From NCBI GenBank assembly GCA_016125135.1, contig WGMJ01000015.1, positions 1 through 58,866 of the forward strand: 58,866 nucleotides of DNA, written 5' to 3'. The notes beneath the pieces were generated by a model. The model was not told the origin of the DNA. It searched no databases and saw only the letters and a program-made list of their open reading frames with translations. Below, piece after piece: positions 42,537 through 51,708 of this stretch. The stretch comes from Alphaproteobacteria bacterium. Its GTDB lineage: Bacteria; Pseudomonadota; Alphaproteobacteria; Micavibrionales; Micavibrionaceae. Position 1 is the first letter of the stretch. Each line of letters begins with the position of its first letter. Both the position numbers and the translations under genes were made by a program.

Positions 42537-44594
42537 ATGAATCAGCAATTCAAAATCAGTTCGGATTTCCAGCCAGCGGGTGACCAGCCGCAGGCAATTG
42601 CGCAGCTTACAGACGGGCTGAAGAAGGGGCTGACGGATCAGGTGCTGCTTGGCGTTACCGGTTCGGGCAAAACCTTCACGATGGCGCATATCATCCAGCA
42701 GTTGCAGCGACCGACACTTATATTGGCACCGAATAAAACGCTGGCAGCACAGCTTTATGGCGAGATGAAAACATTCTTCCCTGATAACGCTGTAGAATAT
42801 TTTGTGTCCTACTATGATTACTACCAGCCGGAAGCCTACGTCCCGCGTAAGGATTTATATATAGAAAAAGAGTCAACAATTAACGAGCAGATTGACCGTA
42901 TGCGGCACGCAGCCACGCGGGCTTTATTCGAACGGCGCGATGTTGTGATTGTTGCATCGGTTTCATGCATTTACGGTATCGGCTCGAAAGAAGATTATTT
43001 CGCCATGACGTTCGAGGTAAAGCAGGGTGACCGGATTGACCGTCAGGCACTCATCGCGCGTTTTGTAGAGTTGCAATATAAGCGGAATGACATTGCGTTT
43101 GAACGTGGTACATTCAGGGTGCGTGGCGATACGGTGGAATTATTCCCTGCCCACTTCGAGGACAGGGCATGGCGTTTTTCCTTGTTTGGTGACGAGTTGG
43201 AGGCCGTAACCGAGTTTGACCCGCTGACGGGCGAGAAGTTCGGCGATATGGAGGGTGTGCGTATTTTTGCCAACAGCCACTATGTGACACCGGGGCCGAC
43301 CATGCAGCAGGCGGTTGCCAATATGCAGCGTGATTTGAAAGTGCGTCTCGCAGAATTTGAAAAAGAAGGAAAGTTGCTGGAAGCGCAGCGTTTGAACCAA
43401 CGAACGCAGTTCGATATTGAAATGTTGCAAGCAACAGGGATTTGTCAGGGGATTGAAAATTACTCGCGTTACCTGACAGGGCGTGCACCGGGCGAGCCGC
43501 CACCAACATTGGTTGAATATATGCCGCCAGATGCATTATTGTTTCTTGATGAAAGCCACGTGATGGTGCCGCAACTAAACGGCATGTATAACGGTGACCG
43601 CGCCCGTAAGCTGACATTGGTTGACTACGGGTTCCGCCTGCCTGCCGCGCTTGATAACAGGCCATTGAAATTTGAAGAGTTCAACAATATCCGCCCGCAA
43701 ACAATATATGTGTCCGCAACCCCCGGTGAGTATGAGCTAAAGCAAACAGGCGGTGTATTTGCCGAACAGCTTGTGCGCCCTACAGGTCTTATTGACCCAC
43801 CGGTTGAAGTGCGCCCCACGCAGCATCAGGTTGATGATTTAATGCATGAGTGCAAGCTTGTCGTCGAGAAAAAAGGCCGTGTGTTGGTGACAACACTGAC
43901 CAAGAAAATGGCCGAGGCGCTGACAGATTATTTAAGCGAGAACGGCATTAAAGTACGTTATATGCACTCGGATGTGGACACGCTGGAGCGCATCGAGATT
44001 ATCCAGCAGCTGCGTATGGGCGAAATTGATGTGTTGGTGGGTATTAACCTGCTGCGCGAGGGGCTTGATATACCTGAATGTATGCTGGTGGCCATTCTTG
44101 ATGCGGACAAGGAAGGTTTCTTGCGTTCACGCACCTCACTTGTGCAAACAATTGGCCGTGCCGCGAGGAACATTGAAGGCAAGGCGATATTATATGCCGA
44201 TGTTATTACTGGCTCCATACAATATGCAATGGATGAAACTGCCCGCCGCCGTACCAAACAGCAGGCGTATAATGAGGAACATGGCATTACACCTGCCAGC
44301 GTGAAGAAGAACATCCATAATATATTGAGTAGTGTTTACGAGCAGGGTGACCATGCCGTGGTGGCAGGTTTTGGTGAAGAAGATGCTGAAGGATATAAGC
44401 TCAACCCCGAAGCCTTGCAGAAGCAAATCAAAAAACTGGAAGAACAAATGCGCAAAGCCGCTGCCGATCTGGAGTTTGAAGAAGCTGCCGCGATTCGTGA
44501 CCAGATCAGAAAACTGGAAGCCGCAGACCTTGGCCTTACAGGAAGTGTTACAACACCCTATAAAATGAACAAAAAAGCCAAGAAAAACAGATAG
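42537..44594 (+). CDS. uvrB: Excinuclease ABC subunit B
   Basis: DNA helicase-like damage-verifying subunit of nucleotide excision repair. Walker A is GVTGSGKT (residues 39-46), the beta-hairpin [15 protein letters not shown] is present, helicase motif VI is QTIGRAARN, and the C-terminal UVR domain ([33 protein letters not shown]) binds UvrC. The 685 residues are normal. The start at 42537 gives the usual [11 protein letters not shown] near the N-terminus. Confidence 0.98.
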   Translation: MNQQFKISSDFQPAGDQPQAIAQLTDGLKKGLTDQVLLGVTGSGKTFTMAHIIQQLQRPTLILAPNKTLAAQLYGEMKTFFPDNAVEYFVSYYDYYQPEAYVPRKDLYIEKESTINEQIDRMRHAATRALFERRDVVIVASVSCIYGIGSKEDYFAMTFEVKQGDRIDRQALIARFVELQYKRNDIAFERGTFRVRGDTVELFPAHFEDRAWRFSLFGDELEAVTEFDPLTGEKFGDMEGVRIFANSHYVTPGPTMQQAVANMQRDLKVRLAEFEKEGKLLEAQRLNQRTQFDIEMLQATGICQGIENYSRYLTGRAPGEPPPTLVEYMPPDALLFLDESHVMVPQLNGMYNGDRARKLTLVDYGFRLPAALDNRPLKFEEFNNIRPQTIYVSATPGEYELKQTGGVFAEQLVRPTGLIDPPVEVRPTQHQVDDLMHECKLVVEKKGRVLVTTLTKKMAEALTDYLSENGIKVRYMHSDVDTLERIEIIQQLRMGEIDVLVGINLLREGLDIPECMLVAILDADKEGFLRSRTSLVQTIGRAARNIEGKAILYADVITGSIQYAMDETARRRTKQQAYNEEHGITPASVKKNIHNILSSVYEQGDHAVVAGFGEEDAEGYKLNPEALQKQIKKLEEQMRKAAADLEFEEAAAIRDQIRKLEAADLGLTGSVTTPYKMNKKAKKNR

Positions 44595-44674
44595 ATAATA
44601 TTTTTTACATATTAACTATTTTTTAGCGGACGCTCTGTAGACTGATTTTTATAAATTAAGAACGGAGAAACGCC

Positions 44675-44836
44675 ATGGGAACTTTAACCCCTAATTTTAG
44701 GCAGCAAGCAGAAGCTCAGGGCCCACAAAGTGCATATGAGGGCGCACTTACAGAGGGGACTTTTGTTGACGCAGGTCAAGCCGTGCTTGAGGCTAACAAT
44801 GCAGTAACTGCTAGAGCAGCTGTTCGTAACATGTAA
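44675..44836 (+). CDS. Small protein, 53 aa
   Basis: ATG at 44675 preceded by GGAGA. 53 residues, Ala/Gln-rich (NFRQQAEAQGPQSAYEG, VLEANNAVTARAAVRNM), soluble. Stop at 44836. Unrecognised. It lies between uvrB and a duplicated cysE 3' fragment. Confidence 0.5.
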   Translation: MGTLTPNFRQQAEAQGPQSAYEGALTEGTFVDAGQAVLEANNAVTARAAVRNM

Positions 44837-44844
44837 TAGAAGCG

Positions 44845-44880
44845 CTATCTTTTAACAGTTTTCGCGGGCACACCGGCAAT
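44845..44880 (-). pseudogene. Remnant of a cysE 3' end
   Basis: On the minus strand, from 44880 to 44845, the frame reads IAGVPAKTVKR and a stop, a close match to the end of the real CysE, VAGVPAKTIKK and stop (45513 side). Only 12 codons remain. The bases around it are unrelated. It implies a past duplication or insertion at this site. Confidence 0.65.
44857..44879. repeat. 23-bp direct repeat, left copy
   Basis: AGTTTTCGCGGGCAC followed by A and CCGGCAA. Repeated at 45525-45547 with one mismatch (G for A). The two copies lie in the same orientation, 668 bases apart, and flank the 193-aa gene. Confidence 0.7.
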
Positions 44881-44928
44881 AAGTATAAACAATTTACAGT
44901 TTTTTTAATTAATAAAAGGGAGTGAAAT

Positions 44929-45510
44929 ATGTCTACAGGTAAACAAGGTTTTTCAAATGCATCGGACCCATATGCTTATACCAAGCATCCTGACTATGTC
45001 GCTAATGCACAAGTGACGATTGAACTGAGGGATATAATTCAGAGTGCCTTAGAAAGTATTAGAAATGAGATGGGAGAATCTCTCGATGTTGCAATACCAG
45101 AAATGGAGCGCGGATTTGATGATTCCCGATATGGCGCTATTGCAAGTGTTAGTTTTCGTGGCGGAGAGGGGATTGTACCACTTCAAATAAATATCCGAAA
45201 TGGAGAAGTCACTCCGGTAATGCTTTTGCATGTCGGTACTGAGTCAGGAAATATTGATATCAGAGATATTGACTTTAAGGATAGGAATAGAGAGCAGGCC
45301 AGCTCAATTGCCGTGCCATTGAGTTGCGATGGTACACCGGAAGGCATAGCTAAAGCTGTTTCAAAATATCTGGGCTTGTCAGGGCATGATGCAGGGGTTG
45401 GACGACCTTATGATGCAAGTCCGATTGATGCTGTGGTATTAGATGCTTTTGTGCAGGCATTTGAGGGGTATGAAGCGCCAAGAATCAGCATCCCAAAATT
45501 TGAAGCTTAG
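44929..45510 (+). CDS. Hypothetical protein, 193 aa
   Basis: Not recognised. Soluble, acidic protein with GGGAGTG upstream of ATG 44929. An amphipathic helix (LRDIIQSALESIRNEMG) and strands follow; GTPEGIAKAVSKYLGLSG is near the C-terminus. It ends two bases before the convergent cysE stop. The gene lies between two copies of a 23-bp repeat, suggesting recent arrival. Confidence 0.6.
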   Translation: MSTGKQGFSNASDPYAYTKHPDYVANAQVTIELRDIIQSALESIRNEMGESLDVAIPEMERGFDDSRYGAIASVSFRGGEGIVPLQINIRNGEVTPVMLLHVGTESGNIDIRDIDFKDRNREQASSIAVPLSCDGTPEGIAKAVSKYLGLSGHDAGVGRPYDASPIDAVVLDAFVQAFEGYEAPRISIPKFEA

Positions 45511-45512
45511 AT

Positions 45513-46274
45513 TTATTTCTTGATAGTTTTCGCGGGCACGCCGGCAACGGTTGTGCCCGCAAGCACATCATCCAGCACTACACTACCTGAAGCGAGAACG
45601 GCATTATTGCCAATGTGAATATTACCAAGAACACTAACGCCTGCGCCTATTTTGACGCTATTGCCAACTTTGGGGTGCCGGTCACCTGTAGAGTAGGCTT
45701 TCGCGCCCAGTGTCACGCCGTGCAGTATAAGAACGTCATCACCAATAACAGAAGTTTCACCGATAACGATCCCTGTAGCATGGTCAAGCGTCACGCCATT
45801 ACCAAAACGTGCAGCGGGGTGAATATCAACGCCGAAAATGTCGGAGGCACGGTTTTGCAAATACAGCGCCATATAATGGCGGCCTTCTTGCCAAAGAATA
45901 TGTGCTACGCGGTGTGTTTGTAACGCATGAAAGCCCTTAAAGAAGAGAAAAGGTAAAACGAGGTTTTTGGCCGCGGGGTCATACTTGCGAATCGACAGCA
46001 AATCCATGCGTGCCGCAGGCCCGAGCGCGGGGTATTTTTCATAGAGTTCATGAAAGATAGAAGCGAGGTCTTGCTCGCGCATATAATGGCAGCAGAGGCG
46101 TGGCACCAGAAGCTTTATCAAAGCCTCGCGCACGGTATTGCTTTTAACAATAACTGGCTCGACATAATTGAAGAGCATGGGCTCTTCTTGCAAAAGCTCG
46201 ACGGCTTCTGCTTGCAGGGCTTTCCAGAGCTGGCTGACATGAGGGGTATCGGTTGGCTTTTTGACACTAATCAT
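45513..46274 (-). CDS. cysE: Serine O-acetyltransferase
   Basis: Left-handed beta-helix acetyltransferase that makes O-acetylserine for cysteine synthesis. Family motifs: IHPAARFGNGVTLDHATGIVIGETSVIGDDVLILHGVTLGA and DRHPKVGNSVKIGAGVSVLGN, with the catalytic His and Asp. I place the start at ATG 46274 (253 residues). The longer open frame continues 16 codons upstream but overlaps the divergent gene's region. Convergent with the 193-aa gene at its 3' end. Confidence 0.94.
   Translation of the reverse strand: MISVKKPTDTPHVSQLWKALQAEAVELLQEEPMLFNYVEPVIVKSNTVREALIKLLVPRLCCHYMREQDLASIFHELYEKYPALGPAARMDLLSIRKYDPAAKNLVLPFLFFKGFHALQTHRVAHILWQEGRHYMALYLQNRASDIFGVDIHPAARFGNGVTLDHATGIVIGETSVIGDDVLILHGVTLGAKAYSTGDRHPKVGNSVKIGAGVSVLGNIHIGNNAVLASGSVVLDDVLAGTTVAGVPAKTIKK
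45525..45547. repeat. 23-bp direct repeat, right copy (in cysE 3' end)
   Basis: The intact copy lies in the coding 3' end of cysE. One mismatch against 44857-44879. Confidence 0.7.
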
Positions 46275-46286
46275 TACAATAATGAT
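46270..46286. promoter_or_regulatory. Palindrome at the cysE start, candidate operator
   Basis: ATCATTA-CAA-TAATGAT, a perfect 7-bp inverted repeat. It overlaps the cysE start codon (46274) and lies 13 bases before the divergent cystathionine beta-synthase start (46299). The two start codons are separated by only 24 bases, so both genes' signals overlap. A common regulator is plausible but unproven. Confidence 0.4.
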
Positions 46287-46298
46287 ACAGACAGACTC

Positions 46299-47684
46299 AT
46301 GAGCAGCAAAGCAAAAACACAAGCGGGGATTTTAGGGTTGATCGGCAACACGCCGATGGTCGAGCTGACCCAGTTTGACACAGGCAAATGCCGTTTATTT
46401 GTGAAGCTTGAGTCACAAAACCCCGGCGGCTCTATCAAAGACCGTATTGCCCTTTACATGATCGAAGAAGCGGAAAAGGCAGGCAGGCTAAAGCCGGGGG
46501 GAACGATTATTGAAGCGACAGCAGGGAATACAGGGTTGGGTCTTGCACTTATTGGTGCTTTGAAGGGCTATAAAACCATTCTTGTGGTGCCTGATAAAAT
46601 GGCCCGTGAAAAAGTACAGCATTGTAAAGCGCTCGGTGCTGACGTTCGCCTCACACGTTCCGATGTAAACAAAGGACATCCCGCTTACTATCAGGATATG
46701 GCCAAGCGCCTTGCTGCTGAAACGGGGGCATTTTATATCGACCAGTTTAATAACAATGATAACCCCTCTGCCCATGAAAAAACAACAGCGCCCGAAATAT
46801 GGGCGCAAATGGGTGGGCAGGTTGACGCAATTGTGTGTGGTGTCGGATCGGGCGGCACTGTTTCAGGCCTTTATAATTACTTTCATAAGGCATCACCAAA
46901 AACAGAATTCATTTTAGCGGACCCGGAGGGGTCTATTCTTGCGCCACTTGTCAACGAGGGCAAGCAGGTTGAGGCAGGCTCATGGCTTGTGGAGGGAATT
47001 GGTGAAGATTTTGTGCCCGCAATTCTTAACATCAAAGCTTTTAAAAAAGCCTATAGTATTTCCGACGAAGAAAGCTTTCATATGTGCCGCGAGTTGGTCG
47101 AGAAAGAAGGGATCCTTGCCGGTGCTTCATCTGGTACGCTTGTAGCCAGTGCTTTGCGTTACTGCCACGAGCAGACAGAGTCAAAGCATGTTGTTACATT
47201 TATTTGTGATCGGGGTGATAAATATCTCTCGAAAAGCTTTAGTGACTCATGGCTGAAAGAGCAGGGCTTTGGCGACCTTCAAGAGAAGGGTACCGTGGAA
47301 GATATTATTATGCGCAGGCTTGATCATAACGAGATTATTTTTGTCCGCCCGACAGACACATTGCTTACAGCCTATAAGCGGATGCGCGTGGCCGATGTTT
47401 CACAGCTTCCCGTGCTTGATGAAAATGAAGCGCTGGTCGGGTTTTTAACAGAAGCCGGTTTATTAAATGCGCTGAACCGCAAAATCAAAGGGCAGCAACC
47501 TGTTGTCGATGTTATGGAGACGGATTTTGATGTGTTCGCCATAGGCCTGCGGCTAGAAGGTGCGGCACGCGCACTTGAAACACGGCAGCAGCTTATTATT
47601 AAAGATAACGATAAATTTGTGGGGCTTGTGACGCGGGTTGACCTGCTGAACCATTTATTTTTGAAAGCGAAACAAAATGGCTGA
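46299..47684 (+). CDS. Cystathionine beta-synthase with CBS domain pair
   Basis: PLP enzyme joining serine or O-acetylserine to homocysteine; first step of reverse transsulfuration. PLP lysine is K47 in NPGGSIKDRIAL; TAGNTGLG is the substrate loop and GSGGT the phosphate loop. After about residue 330, two CBS motifs (TVEDIIMRRLD ... VADVSQLPVLDENEALVGFLTEAGL ... KFVGLVTRVDLLNHLF) form a regulatory pair. I use ATG 46299 for 461 residues; no strong Shine-Dalgarno is seen. O-acetylserine lyase with CBS domains is the alternative. Confidence 0.88.
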   Translation: MSSKAKTQAGILGLIGNTPMVELTQFDTGKCRLFVKLESQNPGGSIKDRIALYMIEEAEKAGRLKPGGTIIEATAGNTGLGLALIGALKGYKTILVVPDKMAREKVQHCKALGADVRLTRSDVNKGHPAYYQDMAKRLAAETGAFYIDQFNNNDNPSAHEKTTAPEIWAQMGGQVDAIVCGVGSGGTVSGLYNYFHKASPKTEFILADPEGSILAPLVNEGKQVEAGSWLVEGIGEDFVPAILNIKAFKKAYSISDEESFHMCRELVEKEGILAGASSGTLVASALRYCHEQTESKHVVTFICDRGDKYLSKSFSDSWLKEQGFGDLQEKGTVEDIIMRRLDHNEIIFVRPTDTLLTAYKRMRVADVSQLPVLDENEALVGFLTEAGLLNALNRKIKGQQPVVDVMETDFDVFAIGLRLEGAARALETRQQLIIKDNDKFVGLVTRVDLLNHLFLKAKQNG

Positions 47685-48786
47685 TAAGAAGTATGATTTT
47701 GCAACTGATTGTATCCATGCGGGGCAGGAGCCGGACCCGATAACAGGCGCGGTGAACGTGCCGATATATATGACATCCACTTATGCGCAGGATGCGCCAG
47801 CAGAGCATAAAGGATTTGTTTATGCGCGCGGGCATAACCCCACACGCTATGCGTTTGAACGTGCTATTGCGGCGCTGGAAGAGGGGGTAAATGGGTATGC
47901 ATTTGCATCGGGCATGGCGGCAACAGCAACGGTTCTGGAATTGTTACCTGCAGGCAGTCATATTATTGCTTGTGATGATCTCTATGGTGGCACATACCGC
48001 TTGTTCGAGCGTGTACGCAAACAAAGCATGGGGCTTGAAGTTACTTATATAGATATTATCGATAAGGCTTCACTGGAAAGGGCAATAAAGCCGAATACAA
48101 AAATGATATGGGTTGAAAGCCCGACAAACCCGCTTCTAAAGGTGATTGATTTAAAAATGGTTGCAAGCTTTGCAAAAGAAAAGGGCTTGATAGCGGTAAC
48201 GGATAATACATTTGCCACGCCATACTTCCAGAGGCCGTTGACACTCGGGTTTGATATTGTTGTGCATTCAGTTACAAAATATCTGGGCGGGCACTCCGAT
48301 ATGATCGGCGGGGCTGTTGTGATGCGCGAAGCAGGTGAAATGAATGACCGTATCAAATTCATGCAAAACGCCATAGGGGGTATTCTCGGCCCCTTTGAAA
48401 GCTTTCTTGCGCTACGCGGCTTAAAAACGCTGGCTGTGCGTATGGATCGGCATGACGCATCTGCTAAAAAGATAGTCGCATGGTTAAAACAACACAAGAA
48501 GGTTGAGAAGGTCTACTACCCCGGTTATGGCGGTATGATTTCATTTGTTGCCAAAGCAACGTTGGATGACGCCAAGAAAATGCTTTCGCGCGCGAAAGTA
48601 TTTACTTTGGCTGAGAGTTTGGGCGGTGTCGAAAGCCTGATCGAACACCCGGGGCTTATGACGCATGCGTCTATTCCTGCTGAGCAACGTAAAGCCATTG
48701 GCATTGATGATGGCTTGATCCGCGTTTCTGTAGGGCTTGAGGCGCCTGAAGATTTGATTGCAGATCTTGGAAATATATTGAGGTAG
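47677..48786 (+). CDS. Cystathionine gamma-lyase/synthase family PLP enzyme
   Basis: Cys/Met metabolism PLP-dependent enzyme (fold type I). PLP lysine K201 in HSVTKYLGGHSD; YARGHNPTRYAFERAIAALE, FASGMAATATVLELL and WVESPTNPLLKVIDL are typical. The 369 residues fit. Its start overlaps the preceding beta-synthase stop by eight bases, so cysE, the beta-synthase and this enzyme form a sulfur-amino-acid cluster. Gamma-lyase activity, giving cysteine, is likely from this context; gamma-synthase cannot be excluded. Confidence 0.88.
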   Translation: MADKKYDFATDCIHAGQEPDPITGAVNVPIYMTSTYAQDAPAEHKGFVYARGHNPTRYAFERAIAALEEGVNGYAFASGMAATATVLELLPAGSHIIACDDLYGGTYRLFERVRKQSMGLEVTYIDIIDKASLERAIKPNTKMIWVESPTNPLLKVIDLKMVASFAKEKGLIAVTDNTFATPYFQRPLTLGFDIVVHSVTKYLGGHSDMIGGAVVMREAGEMNDRIKFMQNAIGGILGPFESFLALRGLKTLAVRMDRHDASAKKIVAWLKQHKKVEKVYYPGYGGMISFVAKATLDDAKKMLSRAKVFTLAESLGGVESLIEHPGLMTHASIPAEQRKAIGIDDGLIRVSVGLEAPEDLIADLGNILR

Positions 48787-48792
48787 GGCATC

Positions 48793-49671
48793 ATGAAGCA
48801 GCTTTTGACCATTCTTATAAGTGTCGTTTTGTCAGTAGCGGTGTCGGCGTTTGTGCTGAAAGATAAAAGTACGACCATAACAAATGACCAACCTGCGTAT
48901 GATCGCGTGATGAAAACGGGTGTCTTGCGCTGTGGTTATGCTATGTGGCCGCCAGAAGTTCTTTATAAAGATGCCATGACGGGCGAGATTAAGGGGTTGT
49001 TCTACGATATTGTTGAAACAATGGGTAAGAATGCAGGTCTGAAAGTTGAGTGGGTTGAAGAAACAGGCTGGGGAACATTTATTGAAGGCTTGCAGTCACA
49101 GCGTTTCGATGCTTTTTGTGCGCCTCTCTGGCGCAACGCGGACCGCGGCAAGCTGATTAACTACACGGTGCCATTGGCTTACAGCTCTATGCATTTATAC
49201 ACGCGGAAAGATGATTTCCGCTTTGATAATGATATTACGAAGTTGAATGACCCTTCTATAAAGCTGGCAACGCTTGATGGTGAAATGTCAGATATGGTTG
49301 CAACGCGCTTTTTCCCGAAAGCGCAGAAGGAAAGCCTTCCGCAGATGGCGGAGCTTATGCAACTTTTCTTGGCTGTTACAGCGAAAAAAGCTGACGCAGT
49401 ATTTGTAGAGCCAAGCACAGCGAAAGAGTTTGCCAAGAACAACCCCGGTTTGATACGGCAAGCAACAAAAGAACCCTATCAAATATTCCCGAACTCATTG
49501 GGCGTAAATATGGGGGAGGAGAAATTAAAGAACCTGTTGGATAGTGCACTTGTGGAGATGATGAACCAAGGGGCTATTGAGCGCATGATTAGCGAACGAC
49601 AGCCTGACCGTAGTGTGTTTATGCCTGTTGCCAAACCTTTTATTTACATTCCGCCGGAGGAGCTGCCGTAA
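48793..49671 (+). CDS. Periplasmic solute-binding protein, paralogue
   Basis: 292 residues; N-terminal hydrophobic segment (LLTILISVVLSVAVSAFVL) is a signal peptide or uncleaved anchor. TGVLRCGYAMWPPEV, GLFYDIVETMGKNAGLKVEWVEET and DAFCAPLWRN follow the family-3 binding-protein plan and match the protein at 25932-26759. Seven bases after the gamma-lyase gene and coupled to the DoxX-like gene (TAATG). No permease genes are near. Confidence 0.78.
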   Translation: MKQLLTILISVVLSVAVSAFVLKDKSTTITNDQPAYDRVMKTGVLRCGYAMWPPEVLYKDAMTGEIKGLFYDIVETMGKNAGLKVEWVEETGWGTFIEGLQSQRFDAFCAPLWRNADRGKLINYTVPLAYSSMHLYTRKDDFRFDNDITKLNDPSIKLATLDGEMSDMVATRFFPKAQKESLPQMAELMQLFLAVTAKKADAVFVEPSTAKEFAKNNPGLIRQATKEPYQIFPNSLGVNMGEEKLKNLLDSALVEMMNQGAIERMISERQPDRSVFMPVAKPFIYIPPEELP

Positions 49672-50216
49672 TGGAGGATGGAAAAAGCTGCTGTGGGGGC
49701 GCACACCACGCGAAGCATGAAGAGGAATCTGTAAAGGCTGCTGTTTTCTCTGCTTGGCTTAAAACCTATTATCCACTATTGCTGATTGTCGGGTTGCTTG
49801 TTGTTGCCTCATTTGCTGGAGCTGGTACCGCGCACGACTGGATGCGTCATTTTATGGGTGGGTTCTTTATCGTCTTCGCCTTTTTCAAATTGCTTGATAT
49901 ACGTGGCTTCGCCGATGCTTATGCAGGCTATGATCTGCTGGCGACACGGGTGCGCTGGTATGGGCTTATCTATCCGTTTTTGGAGTTGGGGCTAGGCTTT
50001 TTATATCTGTTCAATTTGTTCTCCACCTTCACAATCTGGGTAACGATCATCGTTATGGGGTTTAGTTCTCTTGGCGTTATCAAGGCGGTGATATTCGAGA
50101 AAAAGAAAATCCGCTGTGCGTGTCTCGGCACGGTGCTGAACTTGCCCATGTCTTCGATTACAATTATCGAAGACCTTGGCATGGTGTTAATGGCAGTATT
50201 GATGTTGCTAGTTTAG
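49671..50216 (+). CDS. DoxX/MauE-like membrane protein
   Basis: 181 residues. The N-terminus holds a Cys/His motif, KSCCGGAHHAKHEEE. Four hydrophobic segments follow (YPLLLIVGLLVVASFAG, FFIVFAFFKLLDI, IYPFLELGLGFLYLFNLF, TIWVTIIVMGFSSLGVI), then CACLGTVLNLP and a last segment with TIIEDLGMVLMAVLMLL. Such MauE/DoxX-like proteins are redox- or metal-linked; the metal-like N-terminus is inference. Its stop overlaps the convergent thymidylate kinase by four bases. Confidence 0.7.
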   Translation: MEDGKSCCGGAHHAKHEEESVKAAVFSAWLKTYYPLLLIVGLLVVASFAGAGTAHDWMRHFMGGFFIVFAFFKLLDIRGFADAYAGYDLLATRVRWYGLIYPFLELGLGFLYLFNLFSTFTIWVTIIVMGFSSLGVIKAVIFEKKKIRCACLGTVLNLPMSSITIIEDLGMVLMAVLMLLV

Positions 50217-51055
50217 GCTACTGCACGATCGCGCATAAAACGCAAATGCTGGCTGTGATCATTGCCCGGGAAGGCATTGATCGCGATTCTATCCTCTATA
50301 CGCCTTGCAGGTAGGTGAGAGGAGTTCGAAACATCAGGCAAAGCATCGTTAGTTGGGATTTTTCCTTCAAGTAGCAACCAATTGATCCAGTGCATCGTTT
50401 CATCAAATACTTCATTGGGTGGTTTGCTAGCATCGATAATAAAGAAGCGTGTCATATGCTCGTCAGCTTGCTCGCGATATGAATCAACAATCCGTTTTTG
50501 GAAATCTAAGCCTAAGCTTTCAAAGCGGCCAAGCTGCCCCCCTGATCGCTTTACTCTTTCCAGAACGCGTGCATAGCTAATTTCCGGGTCAACATCATAG
50601 AGGAATGTGAAGTCGGGCTGAGGACGATCACCGTAAATTTGTTCATCAAGCTCACGGATACGATCAGCACCTAAGCCGCGGCCAGCGCCTTGATAGGCTT
50701 CAGCACTTGGGTACCATCTGTTAGATAGTACCCAGCCATTTGCTTTGATGGTTGGCACAACAATGTTGTCGTATGTGTTGACTCGATCCATTGCAAAAAG
50801 AACGGCTTCTTGATCAGGGTGAAACTGTTCGGCATCGCCTGTTGTCAGTACGCTTCGTAGAATTTGGCCTGCAGCTGTTCCGCCGGGATATTTTATGACA
50901 GTGTAATTACCATCTCCGATATTGATGTCGAGTGCTTCACTTATATTCTGAACAACAGTGTCTTTCCCACAACCATCGGCACCTTCGAAAGCGAGCCATG
51001 GGGCTGCGCGTTGTGCTAAACCATATGTGTCCATTGTGAAACCAGCTTTATTCAT
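50213..51055 (-). CDS. tmk: Thymidylate kinase-like protein with C-terminal extension
   Basis: dTMP kinase family. P-loop AFEGADGCGKDT (residues 22-33) has Asp instead of the usual Ser/Thr before the last Thr. The DR motif AMDRVNTYDNIVVPTIKANGWVLSNRWYPSAEAYQGAGRG is characteristic. The 280 residues exceed the usual ~210; the extra ~65 C-terminal residues are unfamiliar. An internal ATG at residue 8 is an alternative start. Usual role: dTMP to dTDP. The symbol rests on family resemblance. Confidence 0.75.
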   Translation of the reverse strand: MNKAGFTMDTYGLAQRAAPWLAFEGADGCGKDTVVQNISEALDINIGDGNYTVIKYPGGTAAGQILRSVLTTGDAEQFHPDQEAVLFAMDRVNTYDNIVVPTIKANGWVLSNRWYPSAEAYQGAGRGLGADRIRELDEQIYGDRPQPDFTFLYDVDPEISYARVLERVKRSGGQLGRFESLGLDFQKRIVDSYREQADEHMTRFFIIDASKPPNEVFDETMHWINWLLLEGKIPTNDALPDVSNSSHLPARRIEDRIAINAFPGNDHSQHLRFMRDRAVA

Positions 51056-51159
51056 TCGTGCTCTCTCAAGATTCTTTAGGTACGACCATATTAGTAATAA
51101 TGTTTAGCCATAATTGCAACAAAAAAAGCCCTTTCTGTTCTAAGTCTAAGGCGTTGATT

Positions 51160-51699
51160 TTATTTAATATTGAGCGCAAACGAAGCGATTTCTTCTGCTG
51201 TTGTCTCTGGGATTTTATCGGTCGTATCAATTGTCAGCATATGCTCGGCAAGAGGATGATACATCGTCAGCCTTTGGCATAGGTCCTCAAGAATAACCGG
51301 ATCCAGAAGTTTTCGCTTTGATGTGCGATCTGCGGAAATAACCCGCTTTTTGTTTTCTTCAAGTGTGCAGGTCAGCATCACCTGAATAAATGGCCTGTTG
51401 TCTACAGCGGCAAAATTGGCGATGGCATCTTGCCGCGCCATGTCTTCTGCGTGGGTTGTAGATAAGCAATTGGTGAAAATAAAAATCTGCTCTTTGGGCA
51501 GTGTAGAAATTTCGTTAAAAACTACATCCATGATTTTATCAATCATTACGAAATAGAGTGGGGTGCGCCGCACATGGACAGCTGTCACCAGATCAAGAAC
51601 CGAGTGATTGTCGATAAGTCGTGCGCCTAGTTTCCCGGCAAGAAGTTTTCCGACAGTCAGTTTGCCGACACCGGTCATGCCATTCAGGTGAATAATCAT
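51160..51699 (-). CDS. P-loop kinase-like protein
   Basis: 179-residue P-loop protein. Walker A NGMTGVGKLT at residues 6-15, with Leu where Ser/Thr is common. ARLIDNHSVLDLV follows, and a lid-like basic region with DRTSKRKLLD. The pattern fits shikimate-kinase-like or AAA_33 small-molecule kinases; the substrate is unknown. It begins nine bases after the atpC stop, so it may be read through from the F1 operon. Confidence 0.65.
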   Translation of the reverse strand: MIIHLNGMTGVGKLTVGKLLAGKLGARLIDNHSVLDLVTAVHVRRTPLYFVMIDKIMDVVFNEISTLPKEQIFIFTNCLSTTHAEDMARQDAIANFAAVDNRPFIQVMLTCTLEENKKRVISADRTSKRKLLDPVILEDLCQRLTMYHPLAEHMLTIDTTDKIPETTAEEIASFALNIK

Positions 51700-51708
51700 A
51701 AAGTGAGT

